Positions 1-8,449 of a DNA stretch of 64,000 nucleotides are shown here, piece after piece; position 1 is the stretch's first letter; each line of letters opens with the position of its first letter. The stretch is from Dielma fastidiosa (GTDB lineage Bacteria > Bacillota_I > Bacilli_A > Erysipelotrichales > Erysipelotrichaceae): the NCBI RefSeq assembly GCF_000313565.1, contig NZ_HE578927.1:168334-232333 (forward strand), given 5' to 3'. A program made the position numbers and the translations under genes. Below the pieces are notes generated by a model. It searched no databases and was not told the origin of the DNA. It was given only the letters and a program-made list of their open reading frames with translations.

Positions 1-215
1 TTGATAAAATCAAAGCAAGCGGACTGAGTGTCAATTATACTGAGGCAGCGCCTTACTTCGAAGAAGCCAAGCTTGTGCTGATTTGCCGTAAGATTGCCGT
101 TTCAGATATTGATTCTTCCCAATTTCTTGATGCTGACATTGATAAGAATTATCCAAACAAGGATTATCATCGCAGCTATACTGGGGAAATTCTCAAGGTT
201 TTAGAAAAAGCTTAA
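1..215 (+). CDS. Flavin reductase family protein, C-terminal fragment
   Basis: The window opens inside this gene; the reading frame starts at base 3 and ends in TAA at 213-215, leaving 70 codons. The visible tail has the pattern LVLICRK...FLD...IDKNYP.KDYHR.Y.GEI, which I recognise as the C-terminus of the small FMN-binding flavin reductase/flavoredoxin family of anaerobic Firmicutes. Such proteins bind FMN in the cytoplasm and pass electrons from NAD(P)H or ferredoxin. The start, the flavin site and any upstream partner lie outside the window. A strong terminator follows. Confidence 0.7.
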   Translation, partial: DKIKASGLSVNYTEAAPYFEEAKLVLICRKIAVSDIDSSQFLDADIDKNYPNKDYHRSYTGEILKVLEKA

Positions 216-231
216 ATTTAATCAATTTAAT

Positions 232-287
232 AAAAGGAAGTTTTAAGTCATTGAATCAATCAGTGAAATTAAAGCTTCCTTTTTTAT
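232..287 (+). terminator. Intrinsic terminator after the flavin reductase gene
   Basis: A long inverted repeat has outer arms AAAAGGAAG and CTTCCTTTTTT and further pairing inside (TTTAA with TTAAA, TCA with TGA). It is followed by a T-run and lies 17 bases after the stop codon. Confidence 0.8.
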
Positions 288-348
288 TCTTCTGCCTCTA
301 CTTAAAAAGTTGCATAACTATTAATATTACCCTTATAAAAATAAAAAA

Positions 349-378
349 AGACAAAGCCTTATTCGATTTTGTCTTTCT
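349..378 (-). terminator. Intrinsic terminator after deoD
   Basis: On the minus strand AAAGACAAAA pairs with TTTGTCTTT around a short loop and is followed by a T-run. It lies just beyond the deoD stop. Confidence 0.8.
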
Positions 379-389
379 CATCTAAACGT

Positions 390-1100
390 TTAGTCAGCCA
401 TTTCCAACGCAATCTTCATCATATTAGTAAATGAAGTTTCACGTTCTTCAGCGGTTGTTACCTGGTGCGTAATTAATGAATCAGAAATAGTCAGCAGACA
501 AGCGGCATTCTTGCCTAAAACCTTCGCATTGTGGAACAGCGCGAAGCTTTCCATTTCTACACAAACACAGCCATGTTCATTGTAGAACTCTGCCGGACCC
601 GCAACATTATCTTCATGATAGAAAACATCACTTGAATGAATTCTGGCTTTGATTACTGGAATATTTAATTCTTCTGCTGCTTTTTCAAGACGCGCGTTCA
701 GTTCTTCACTTGGATATGCGATATCTGAATCATAACCATTCTGTGCCTTCGCAAAATTTGATTCACTCCAGCTGCTTTCAACCAAAATTGTATCAAACAG
801 ATTCAGCTTATCTGTATAAGCACCTGCTGATCCAATACGGATAATATTTTCTACGCCATAGAATTTATACAGCTCATAGCTGTAAATACCGATTGAAGGC
901 ATACCCATACCGCTGCCCATAACGGATATCTTTCTGCCCTTATAAGTACCGGTATAACCAAACATGTTGCGCACGGTATTAAACTGCACAGCGTCCTCTA
1001 AAAATGTTTCCGCGATATATTTTGCACGGAGCGGATCTCCTGGCATTAACACGGTTTTCGCAATACTTCCTACTTCTGCTCTATTATGTGGTGTTGACAT
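390..1100 (-). CDS. deoD: Purine-nucleoside phosphorylase, DeoD type
   Basis: A 236-residue protein, the usual length for hexameric DeoD phosphorylases, which split purine (deoxy)nucleosides with phosphate into base and (deoxy)ribose-1-phosphate in nucleoside salvage. Visible family hallmarks are the phosphate-binding MPGDPLRAKYIAE, the GSGMGMPS segment, RIGSAG, the substrate-gripping VEMESFALF and the late ISDSL containing the catalytic Asp. A longer frame begins upstream, but the ATG at 1100 is preceded by an AGGAGG site and matches the family N-terminus (MSTPHN), so I use it. It is monocistronic, divergent from pepF and ends at its own terminator. An extended -10 (TG.TATAAT) lies just upstream. 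Confidence 0.95.
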   Translation of the reverse strand: MSTPHNRAEVGSIAKTVLMPGDPLRAKYIAETFLEDAVQFNTVRNMFGYTGTYKGRKISVMGSGMGMPSIGIYSYELYKFYGVENIIRIGSAGAYTDKLNLFDTILVESSWSESNFAKAQNGYDSDIAYPSEELNARLEKAAEELNIPVIKARIHSSDVFYHEDNVAGPAEFYNEHGCVCVEMESFALFHNAKVLGKNAACLLTISDSLITHQVTTAEERETSFTNMMKIALEMAD

Positions 1101-1172
1101 AACAAATCCTCCTTCTATGCTATTTATTATAACATACAGCCGCTCCTTCTTTGCAATAATTTTTATTAAAGC

Positions 1173-1201
1173 TTGCCTATCGAACACTTAAAAGCTACAA
1201 T
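1173..1201 (+). promoter_or_regulatory. Sigma-A type promoter of pepF
   Basis: TTGCCT at 1173-1178 and TACAAT at 1196-1201 are spaced by 17 bases. A GAGGTG ribosome binding site follows at 1211 and the pepF ATG is at 1222. Confidence 0.6.
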
Positions 1202-1221
1202 GAATAGGACGAGGTGAAACT

Positions 1222-2988
1222 ATGAAAAGAGAAGAGGTACTTTCACAGTACAAATGGGACCTTTCATCACTTTTTCCTAATCAGGATGCCTTTGATGAAA
1301 ATATCCGTCGATGCGAGGAATTACTGACAGCCTTAAAACAGATGGAAGGGTCAATCTGTAAGGATTGTGAAAGCTTTATCGCTTATATGGAAACCAGTGA
1401 AGCATTCGGCTCCTGTTTGGACAATGCATATGTCTATGCGAAAATGTGCTGTGATGTGGAACCGGAAAAGGCTTTGAATCAGCAGAATCTTGCGAAAGCC
1501 GAGCTATTGCTAAATACTCAGCAAAGCGAGCTGGCTTTTGTTGATCTGGAACTGATCCGCCATAAAGAGATTGTAGACGAATATTTGAAGCAGCCGGCCT
1601 GCAAGGATTTCCGTTATCCGATTTCCTGTGTGTGGAAAACGATTCCGCATCGATTGGATGAAGCCGGTGAGAAAATGCTTGCCGATATGCAGGACATCTG
1701 TGACAATGCCCAGCGTACCTATCAGTCATGGCGGGTAACGTTTAAGGATGTCATGGTTGACGGCAAACCGCAGTTTCTTAATGGTGCGACACTGCGCGAA
1801 TTTCTGCGTAACCCTGACGCACAGGTACGAAAAGATGCCTATACCAATTATTTCAGTGAATATAAGCGGTTAAGCGCGCCGATGTCGAATCTATTGATTG
1901 GCCATGCCAAGGGTCAGGTCTTTAACGCACATACCAGACATTTTAATTCTGCGTTAGAAGCCAGTCTGTTTGAGGATGATGCTGATAAGAAGCTGTTTGA
2001 TAAGGTATGCATTATGGCGAATGAAAAGTATATCAGCGGCTTCCATGCCTATAATGCCTTAAAAAAAGAATTGCTGGAACTTGATGAGCTGCACTATTAT
2101 GACTTAAATGTACCGCTGGTTAAGAATGCGGAGATTCACTATACCATTGAGGAATGCTTTGCTATATTGGATGAAGCATTAAAACCATTGGGCGATGATT
2201 ATCTGAGCAAACTGCATCAGGCCAGAGACAATCAATGGATTGATTTCATGACTCATGAGGGAAAACGGCCGGGCGCTTATTCATGGGGAACGTATACATC
2301 AAACGCCTATGTGATGATGAATTTTACCGGCGGTTATGATTCACTCAGTACACTGGCTCATGAGCTAGGTCATTCAATGCATTCTACCTATTCCAATGAG
2401 AACAACCGCAGTATGCTGGCCGGATATCGGATCTTTGTCGCTGAGGTTGCGTCCACCGTGAATGAGATTCTGCTGAACCGTTATCTGTTAAGCACCAGTG
2501 ACAATGATGAATATAAAGCTTATATTCTATACAATCTCCTAGAACAGCTGGTTGGCACCTTATACCGTCAGCCGATGTTTGCTCAGTTTGAAGCGCAGCT
2601 GCATGAGAAGATTGAAAAAGGTGAAGCTGTTTCAAATCAGACATGTATGGATCTGTTCCTCAGACTCAGCAAGGAAAACTATGGCCCTGAGGTGCTTCTT
2701 GATGAAACGATTCATGGTGCCGGCTGTTACTATGTACCGCATTTCTATTACAATTTCTATGTTTATAAATATACGCTTGGAATGTCGGTGGCATTGTCAT
2801 TCGCACAAAAGATATTATCCGGCAATACATCTGACTATCTGTCCTTCTTAAAGATGGGCGGCAGTGAGAGTCCAATTGATGAACTGATTCATTCTGGCGT
2901 TGACCCTAATAATGATGAGGTATACAATGATGCATTTACCTTCTTTGCACAGACATTGGAGGAATTTAAGGAGCTGATGAAAAAATGA
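1222..2988 (+). CDS. pepF: Oligoendopeptidase F (M3 family zinc metallopeptidase)
   Basis: A 588-residue cytosolic peptidase of the M3B/PepF family, which cleaves oligopeptides of roughly 7-17 residues after uptake. The zinc motif HELGH is at residues 380-384 inside LAHELGHSMHSTYS, with the third ligand expected from the downstream E in the FVAEVAS segment. The long N-terminal helical half is typical of the fold, and total length matches the family (about 600). The start is supported by GAGGTG six bases upstream of the ATG. Its stop overlaps the start of the HD-domain gene (ATGA), so the two are co-transcribed and probably translationally coupled. Confidence 0.95.
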   Translation: MKREEVLSQYKWDLSSLFPNQDAFDENIRRCEELLTALKQMEGSICKDCESFIAYMETSEAFGSCLDNAYVYAKMCCDVEPEKALNQQNLAKAELLLNTQQSELAFVDLELIRHKEIVDEYLKQPACKDFRYPISCVWKTIPHRLDEAGEKMLADMQDICDNAQRTYQSWRVTFKDVMVDGKPQFLNGATLREFLRNPDAQVRKDAYTNYFSEYKRLSAPMSNLLIGHAKGQVFNAHTRHFNSALEASLFEDDADKKLFDKVCIMANEKYISGFHAYNALKKELLELDELHYYDLNVPLVKNAEIHYTIEECFAILDEALKPLGDDYLSKLHQARDNQWIDFMTHEGKRPGAYSWGTYTSNAYVMMNFTGGYDSLSTLAHELGHSMHSTYSNENNRSMLAGYRIFVAEVASTVNEILLNRYLLSTSDNDEYKAYILYNLLEQLVGTLYRQPMFAQFEAQLHEKIEKGEAVSNQTCMDLFLRLSKENYGPEVLLDETIHGAGCYYVPHFYYNFYVYKYTLGMSVALSFAQKILSGNTSDYLSFLKMGGSESPIDELIHSGVDPNNDEVYNDAFTFFAQTLEEFKELMKK

Positions 2989-3422
2989 ATCGTTATGAAG
3001 AAATAAAGAAAATCGCTGACCGTTACTATAACGGAATCGAAAATGATGAAAATAGAGCGCTCTGTTTTGAACACAGTCAGGCAGTTGCCGATTGTGCAAA
3101 AGAGATTGCTGAAAAAGAGAATTATAATCCGGAATTAGTTCAGATTGCCGGTTATCTGCATGATTGTGCTCAATATCTTGAACATGGTCATCATCATGCT
3201 TTCCGCTCAAGTGTCATGGCAAGAGATATGCTGGTATCTTCAGCTTTATTCTCAACGGAAGAGATTCATCGCATCATGAATTCAATTGCCCGCCATTCTG
3301 ATAAAGACCGTGTTGACGGCATCTGTGATGAAATCTTAAAGAATGCCGATTTGTTGGCCAAAAAGCGATGCGGTGATGAGCTGAGTGACGCGGCGATGGA
3401 GAGAATTAAGAATTATTTATAA
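2985..3422 (+). CDS. HD-domain phosphohydrolase
   Basis: A 145-residue HD-superfamily protein. The metal-binding pattern is visible as H30 (FEHSQ), H59-D60 (YLHDCAQYLE) and a histidine-rich segment HGHHHAF followed by IARHSDKD. Such compact proteins include YqeK-type Ap4A hydrolases and other nucleotide phosphohydrolases; YqeK has the closest layout, but I cannot assign a substrate. It overlaps the pepF stop by four bases, giving a two-gene operon. Confidence 0.8.
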   Translation: MNRYEEIKKIADRYYNGIENDENRALCFEHSQAVADCAKEIAEKENYNPELVQIAGYLHDCAQYLEHGHHHAFRSSVMARDMLVSSALFSTEEIHRIMNSIARHSDKDRVDGICDEILKNADLLAKKRCGDELSDAAMERIKNYL

Positions 3423-3556
3423 GAATAAGAAAATGATCTTTCATTAAATTATTTTAGAAAATTATGTTATCATCAAAGATAACAAAATATTTTAAATGAA
3501 TCAGATCGTTTTAAAGATATTATTTTAATTATTGATGATAATAAGACATGTATAAA

Positions 3557-3603
3557 AAATGACCATGCTTGAGATTATTGAAACTCTGACATGGTCATTT
3601 TCT
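3557..3603. terminator. Bidirectional terminator between convergent genes
   Basis: AATGACCATG pairs with CATGGTCATT around a 26-base loop. T-runs lie on both sides, serving the HD gene on the plus strand and the redox operon on the minus strand. The rest of 3423-3678 is AT-rich with nothing recognisable. Confidence 0.75.
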
Positions 3604-3678
3604 GTATATGCCTGCTTAAAATTTTCTTTCTGACTTTACTTGTTTCTGTGAATGCCTCACTTGCATGGATGTCTTATT

Positions 3679-4440
3679 CTATTGATCCATTAATTTTTTT
3701 GGGCATGTATAACGGTTTAAGCCTTCAGTATGCTTGCCATATTCAATAGCTTCAACTGGACAGCGGCAGATACAGGCCATACAGTGTGTGCAGTCCTTCC
3801 CCCATTGCGGTTTGCCGTTCACTAGCCGAATATTATTCAGCAGGCAAACATTTACACATTGACCGCAGCTCACACAATCAGCCTTTGCATAAAACTTATC
3901 CGCCTTTACCATCAAAGAGTAAAATAATGGATTTATTATCTGACTGCACACTTTACCCTTGAAGCTGATTGGCTGTGCCGGGATGCTGCTGCCATTTTTA
4001 ATCCACTCCGCAATCCTAGCCAGCAACGCGTCAGCCGCTTCAATAATTTTCAATGCTTCCTGTTGATTCGGTGCTGAATAAAGCGCAATATAATTCTCCG
4101 GCATAATAACCTCCGCGCAGCCTTGAAATTGATAACCCTGATCAGCGCATAAACGTTTCAGATTCGCTTCAGCATTGCCAATCGCGCCGCCGCAGGTCAG
4201 CACAAAATATACTTTTTTACTGCCATTTAATTTAGTTTTGTGCAAGTATTCCTCAACAATGCGCGGAATCCGCCAGGCATAGGTCGGTGCCACGATAACC
4301 CATGGTTTTTGAGAGGTCAGCTCCCGCGTATCCTGAGAACGTATTTTGGTAAAGAGATTCAAGCATTCATCATCTGTCTTGGCTGCGATTTGCTGAGCCG
4401 CATACTCGCTGTTGCCAGTTCCTGAGAAATATAAAATCAT
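3679..4440 (-). CDS. EFR1-type flavodoxin/ferredoxin fusion protein
   Basis: A 253-residue two-domain redox protein. Residues 1 to about 160 are flavodoxin-like, beginning MILYFSGTGNSEY, the phosphate-binding loop for FMN. The C-terminus carries two 4Fe-4S cluster motifs, CVSCGQCVNVC and CTHCMACICRCP. This architecture is the EFR1 family of anaerobes; its electron partners are not established. Its start overlaps the stop of the ArsR regulator gene by one base, placing it last in a three-gene operon with a ferredoxin-nitroreductase. The set probably moves electrons for reduction of an unknown electrophile. Confidence 0.85.
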   Translation of the reverse strand: MILYFSGTGNSEYAAQQIAAKTDDECLNLFTKIRSQDTRELTSQKPWVIVAPTYAWRIPRIVEEYLHKTKLNGSKKVYFVLTCGGAIGNAEANLKRLCADQGYQFQGCAEVIMPENYIALYSAPNQQEALKIIEAADALLARIAEWIKNGSSIPAQPISFKGKVCSQIINPLFYSLMVKADKFYAKADCVSCGQCVNVCLLNNIRLVNGKPQWGKDCTHCMACICRCPVEAIEYGKHTEGLNRYTCPKKLMDQ

Positions 4441-4811
4441 TATTCATCATCCTTTCCTTGATTATCACTAATATGCAGAACACCCTCAACAATCAGCTTC
4501 ATCAGCTCTGAAAGGCTCTGCCACTGAGTTTCATTTGCCTTAATGTAATAAAAATTCATTGTTCCCTCTTTCCGCATATTAACAATGCCGGCCTCTTTTA
4601 ATATCTGCAGATGATGTGAAACCGAGGGACGTGTTAAATGTGTCTTTTTCGCAATCTCACCGACGCGGATACCATTCAAATCACTTTCCAAAAGGACAAG
4701 CAGAATCAGCTGTCTTGTTTCATCACCGATTGCAGTCAATGCTTTCCGATTGTTTTTAAACCCTTCTGTAATCATCATCAGCCGCGCCGCACAATCCATT
4801 TTTTCTGCCAT
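4440..4811 (-). CDS. ArsR-family winged-helix regulator
   Basis: A 123-residue regulator. Residues 25-100 form the ArsR winged helix: RQLILLVLLESDLNGIRVGEIAKKTHLTRPSVSHHLQILKEAGIV contains the recognition helix (RPSVSHHLQIL). No ELCVCDL-type metal site is visible, so it is probably a redox or small-molecule sensor rather than a classical metal sensor. It sits between the nitroreductase and EFR1 genes, which it probably autoregulates. AGGAGG precedes the ATG. A candidate operator is the inverted repeat at 5605-5620. Confidence 0.85.
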   Translation of the reverse strand: MAEKMDCAARLMMITEGFKNNRKALTAIGDETRQLILLVLLESDLNGIRVGEIAKKTHLTRPSVSHHLQILKEAGIVNMRKEGTMNFYYIKANETQWQSLSELMKLIVEGVLHISDNQGKDDE

Positions 4812-4821
4812 TATAGCCCTC

Positions 4822-5589
4822 CTAGTAAATGTTTACTTTAAGCGATTCACGCCGTGGTGAACGCAGATATTTAACCTTTGGATAACCCAATACTAAAGTT
4901 ACTACTGCTTGGCTGTGTTTTAAGCCCAGCCTTTTTCTTATCTTATGGGACATTTTTAAAACCATCGTGAAATAACCGCTGAATAAAACACCCAACCCAT
5001 TTGCTTCCGCCACAAATTCCATATTCTGTGCCGCGAGGTGCGCGTTGATCGCATCATCAGCAGTGATAAGGATAACCTTCGGTGCCTTGAAAAAGAAAAA
5101 GTCATCACCGATTTCATTTTGTCTTGCCAGAGCGTTAAAGCAATTAATCAGCGGTTTTATTCTGCGCAGCAGCCGGACAGCGATCGCTTCTATTTCTTGC
5201 TTTTTCTGATCTAATACAATAAATGAAACATCCTGTGCATTCTTGCTGGTATGTGTCAGTCTGCCCGCTTCAAAAATCTGATCCATGACAGGCTCAGGAA
5301 TATCTTGATCTTTAAACTGACGGATCGTTCTCCGGAAGCGGATAGCCGCCAATACTTGATCAGGATTCAAGCGCTTTGACGCAGTTTGATTGATAGGTTC
5401 ATACTCATAGCCGCTGATTGTGATGGCCGCCTTTGGACAGACTGCCTCACAGTGTCCGCAGAAGATGCACTCAGCCGCGATGATCTGCGCTTTGCCGTCT
5501 ACTAGTTTTATATTGTGTGCCGGACAGTCATTGATACAAAGTGAACAGCCAACACAGTTTTGATTAATCGTTATCTTATGCTGATTCAT
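4822..5589 (-). CDS. Nitroreductase with N-terminal 4Fe-4S ferredoxin domain
   Basis: A 255-residue protein. Residues 1-65 hold two 4Fe-4S motifs, CVGCSLCINDCP and CIFCGHCEAVCP. The rest is an FMN-dependent nitroreductase domain (AIRFRRTIRQFKDQDIPEP...ILEAGRLTHTSKNAQ type start, VLGYPKVKYLRSPRR end). In this family ferredoxin-fed electrons reduce flavin and then an acceptor; the natural substrate is unknown. It is first in an operon with ArsR and EFR1 genes, 10 bases before the regulator. The start has GAGGG eight to nine bases upstream. Confidence 0.85.
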   Translation of the reverse strand: MNQHKITINQNCVGCSLCINDCPAHNIKLVDGKAQIIAAECIFCGHCEAVCPKAAITISGYEYEPINQTASKRLNPDQVLAAIRFRRTIRQFKDQDIPEPVMDQIFEAGRLTHTSKNAQDVSFIVLDQKKQEIEAIAVRLLRRIKPLINCFNALARQNEIGDDFFFFKAPKVILITADDAINAHLAAQNMEFVAEANGLGVLFSGYFTMVLKMSHKIRKRLGLKHSQAVVTLVLGYPKVKYLRSPRRESLKVNIY

Positions 5590-5604
5590 CCTAAACCCTC
5601 TTTC

Positions 5605-5620
5605 GTTAACTTACATTAAC
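5605..5620. promoter_or_regulatory. Candidate ArsR operator downstream of the -10 of the redox operon
   Basis: The inverted repeat GTTAA-6-TTAAC lies between a minus-strand TATAAT (about 5624-5629) and the nitroreductase start. Its position just downstream of the -10 would allow repression by the ArsR protein encoded in the operon. The link to ArsR is inference. Confidence 0.4.
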
Positions 5621-5683
5621 CATTATATCATTTACAACTGATTCTGCAGCATTCGTAAAGCAAGTCATTACCATCAATTAAAC

Positions 5684-5715
5684 AAAAGAAAAGCCTATCT
5701 TTATCAAATAGGCTT
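5684..5715 (-). terminator. Terminator after ddl
   Basis: On the minus strand AAGCCTAT pairs with ATAGGCTT and is followed by TTCTTTTG, just after the ddl stop. It ends the hydrolase-murF-ddl unit. Confidence 0.75.
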
Positions 5716-5725
5716 GCTTTGCATT

Positions 5726-6868
5726 TTATTTCTTGATGCCGTCAAAGGCTGAATTTTTAAGCAGTGATGATTCAATAGTTGAAACAATTTTCTTAGCATT
5801 CCGCTCTTTGCGAAAAGCCAGATTGATACAGCGGTCAAGCAGCTCCTGACGGCTCATATCCTTAAACAGATAGGCGGCTAATGAACCGGGAATCGTGTTG
5901 ATTTCATTAAGATACAAAGCTTTGGTTTCATTATCATACAGGAAATCGATGCGCACTACGCCGCTGCATTCACAAACCTTAAAAGCATTTCTGGCTGCTT
6001 CTTTGATCGCCTCACAGATTTCATCCTCAATACCAGCCGGCAGCCGGCGGCTGATGGATTCCATACCCTTGCTTGAACTGCCGCCATATTTATCCACATA
6101 GCTTAAGATCGTATCACTTTTGAATACTTCCTCAATCAATGACAGCTTTATATCATCATGATCGCCAAGCAGTCCAATATTAAATTCCCTGAAATCTGTA
6201 AACCGATGTTCAACAACCAGCTTGCTGTCAAAGGCAAAACATTCCAATGCGGTTGGCAGGAGCTGATCCTTATCATCACAGCAGAGAATGCCGATTGAAC
6301 TGCCGCCGCTGACGGGTTTTATGATCCATGGGCCGCCGACTTGTTCAGCTTTTTCTATGAGTGTTTCAGGATGCAGAATACATTCACTGCGGGTAATCTC
6401 AAAGCCATCAACTAACGGTACCTGTACACTGTTTAGAACTCTTCGCATCATCGCTTTATCCTGAACGATGGCACAGGACAGCACACTGGATTCACAATAT
6501 GGAACGCCTAATGTTTCTAAGAAGCCTTGAAACTTGCCATCTTCACCGCTTGCGCCATGCATGATTGGGAATACGACATCAAGGCGCTGTTTCACCCTGA
6601 ATAAACGCCGGTATTTAAGAAATACCTCCTGTCCCTCCCGCACCCAGTCAACAACCTCAAGCAGCTTAGGAATATCCTCAAGCTTTTGATATGTGGCAGC
6701 TTCCATTGCTTTTCTGCCGGTGTAAAACTGCTGATCCTTTCCATAATAGATCGGTATAATCTCATATTTATTATGATCAAATGATTTCATGGCCTGCAAA
6801 GCGGAAATCACCGATACCTCATGCTCCACAGACTTTCCGCCGTATACGACACCAACCTGTATTTTCAT
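5726..6868 (-). CDS. ddl: D-alanine--D-alanine ligase
   Basis: A 380-residue ATP-grasp ligase that joins two D-Ala for the peptidoglycan stem peptide. Hallmarks are GGKSVEHEVSVISA at the N-terminus, MHGASGEDGKFQGFLE, the ATP-binding KPVSGGSSIG and the metal-binding C-terminal RIDFLY...LNEINTIPGS. Length is slightly above the usual 350-370. A longer frame adds five residues, but the ATG at 6868 has an ideal AGGAGG eight bases upstream. It follows murF by 45 bases, so the enzyme making D-Ala-D-Ala and the ligase attaching it to the UDP-MurNAc peptide are co-expressed. Confidence 0.95.
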   Translation of the reverse strand: MKIQVGVVYGGKSVEHEVSVISALQAMKSFDHNKYEIIPIYYGKDQQFYTGRKAMEAATYQKLEDIPKLLEVVDWVREGQEVFLKYRRLFRVKQRLDVVFPIMHGASGEDGKFQGFLETLGVPYCESSVLSCAIVQDKAMMRRVLNSVQVPLVDGFEITRSECILHPETLIEKAEQVGGPWIIKPVSGGSSIGILCCDDKDQLLPTALECFAFDSKLVVEHRFTDFREFNIGLLGDHDDIKLSLIEEVFKSDTILSYVDKYGGSSSKGMESISRRLPAGIEDEICEAIKEAARNAFKVCECSGVVRIDFLYDNETKALYLNEINTIPGSLAAYLFKDMSRQELLDRCINLAFRKERNAKKIVSTIESSLLKNSAFDGIKK

Positions 6869-6913
6869 CTTGCGCCTCCTCACACACTAGATTATGCAAA
6901 ACACCCAGATTGG

Positions 6914-8449
6914 TTAATGAAGAAATGCATCAGGGATATCATTTTCAATCAGAATGGTATCATTTTCATGCATCATTGCCTTCACAACCTCAAGGGCACG
7001 GCGCATACTGTCCACATGCAGAATCTTTTCTTCTTCAATCCCAACGCTGATACAGCCTCTTTCCATATCCGGGGCATTGCGTCCAATCAGCACAATTAGG
7101 TCAATCCCCTTCATCTGTGTGCCGAACTGTTCACAGTAGAACGCCGTCTGTGCCCCCAGATCAATGAAACCCGGCGTAATGAGAATATGTCTGCCCGGCA
7201 TCATCGCAAGCACCTCAAGGGCTTCCTTGGCACTGTCAGGATTAGAATTATATGCATTATCAATTAAACGGCCGCAGCCAAAGCTTTTCAGCTCTAAACG
7301 ATGAGGAATCGGCGGCATTGTTTTAAGTGCCAGTTTCATTAATTCAAGATCAACACCAAGCTCATCGGCCATTGCCAGCGCCCCAACACAGTTTAAAATA
7401 TTATGCATTCCTAACAGCTTAGTTTCAAAAGCTGTCCGCTTGTTCTCATGAAGCAGTTCAAAACGGCTGCCCGACGCGTCACAAAAAATATTTACTCCCT
7501 GATAATCTGCCGGCCGATTCACCCCATAGCTTATTATCTTAATTGGATTGTTGATCTGTGCGTTACGCAAATATTCATTATCAGTATTGATGAACACCGC
7601 CTTTTTCGCATGCTCAGCCAGCTGGAGCTTTTCATGAAGGATATTCTCCAATGACTTAAAGGTTGCCAGATGCTGCAAACCAACCGCGGTCACAATCCCA
7701 TAATCAGGCTGTACAAAACGACACAGATCCTCAATCTCATGCACATGATCCGCTCCCATTTCACAGAGAAAAACCTCATCGGACAGCGTCAGCTTTTCCC
7801 GAATTGTACGGGTGATGCCCATTTCATTATTATAAGAAAGCGGTGTTGCGCAGCATGCGTATTTCATAGACAGCAGCTGATTTAAAATATTCTTCACACT
7901 GGTTTTACCATAACTGCCGGTAATGCCAATTTTGATACAGCTGCAGCCCGCCAGCTTCTCACTTGCCGCCTGCCGATACTGACGCCGAATCCTTTTCTCT
8001 AACGGTACCGACAGCAGGGCAGTCACAATAAAAAACAGTGAATGAAGACCAAACAAAGGAATCATCAGCACATAGATCGTGATCTTGCTCAGCTGAGTAC
8101 AAAGCAAGACAAACAATGCGATCAATACCGCATATAAAGTAATCAGCCGTTTGATCCGCTGAGTATAAACTAAGGTTAATGGCTGTTTTTCTTCATTTTT
8201 ACTAAACAGATATACATAGACACAAAGAAACAGCACAATCAATCCATCCGCTTCACTGACACTCATGATACTGAATATAAAAAACAGAAATAGAAATCCG
8301 TTCTGCAGCAAGTCATGCCAAAGCTTCTCACGCTTTAACGTATCGATATATCGGCCAAAATTATACCGATTCTGCTGATAGCTCTGGGCATCCCGCAAAA
8401 AATAACTGAAAGACAGATCAATCAGCAAGGCGGCAATCAGCAGCCTCAT
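6914..8449 (-). CDS. murF: MurF-type Mur ligase with N-terminal membrane domain
   Basis: A 511-residue protein whose C-terminal two thirds are a Mur ligase: P-loop GITGSYGKTSVKN, the NNEMGITRTI substrate segment, central-domain TAVGLQHLATF, and NAYNSNPDS in the third domain. Together with ddl next door this fits MurF, which adds D-Ala-D-Ala to UDP-MurNAc-tripeptide. The unusual part is residues 1 to about 150, with several hydrophobic segments (about 1-20, 53-85, 105-125, 128-152) that should anchor the enzyme in the membrane; canonical MurF is soluble and about 450 residues. The ATG at 8449 overlaps the hydrolase TGA (ATGA), and is preferred over the GTG at 8461. A Mur ligase for another substrate cannot be excluded. 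Confidence 0.85.
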   Translation of the reverse strand: MRLLIAALLIDLSFSYFLRDAQSYQQNRYNFGRYIDTLKREKLWHDLLQNGFLFLFFIFSIMSVSEADGLIVLFLCVYVYLFSKNEEKQPLTLVYTQRIKRLITLYAVLIALFVLLCTQLSKITIYVLMIPLFGLHSLFFIVTALLSVPLEKRIRRQYRQAASEKLAGCSCIKIGITGSYGKTSVKNILNQLLSMKYACCATPLSYNNEMGITRTIREKLTLSDEVFLCEMGADHVHEIEDLCRFVQPDYGIVTAVGLQHLATFKSLENILHEKLQLAEHAKKAVFINTDNEYLRNAQINNPIKIISYGVNRPADYQGVNIFCDASGSRFELLHENKRTAFETKLLGMHNILNCVGALAMADELGVDLELMKLALKTMPPIPHRLELKSFGCGRLIDNAYNSNPDSAKEALEVLAMMPGRHILITPGFIDLGAQTAFYCEQFGTQMKGIDLIVLIGRNAPDMERGCISVGIEEEKILHVDSMRRALEVVKAMMHENDTILIENDIPDAFLH

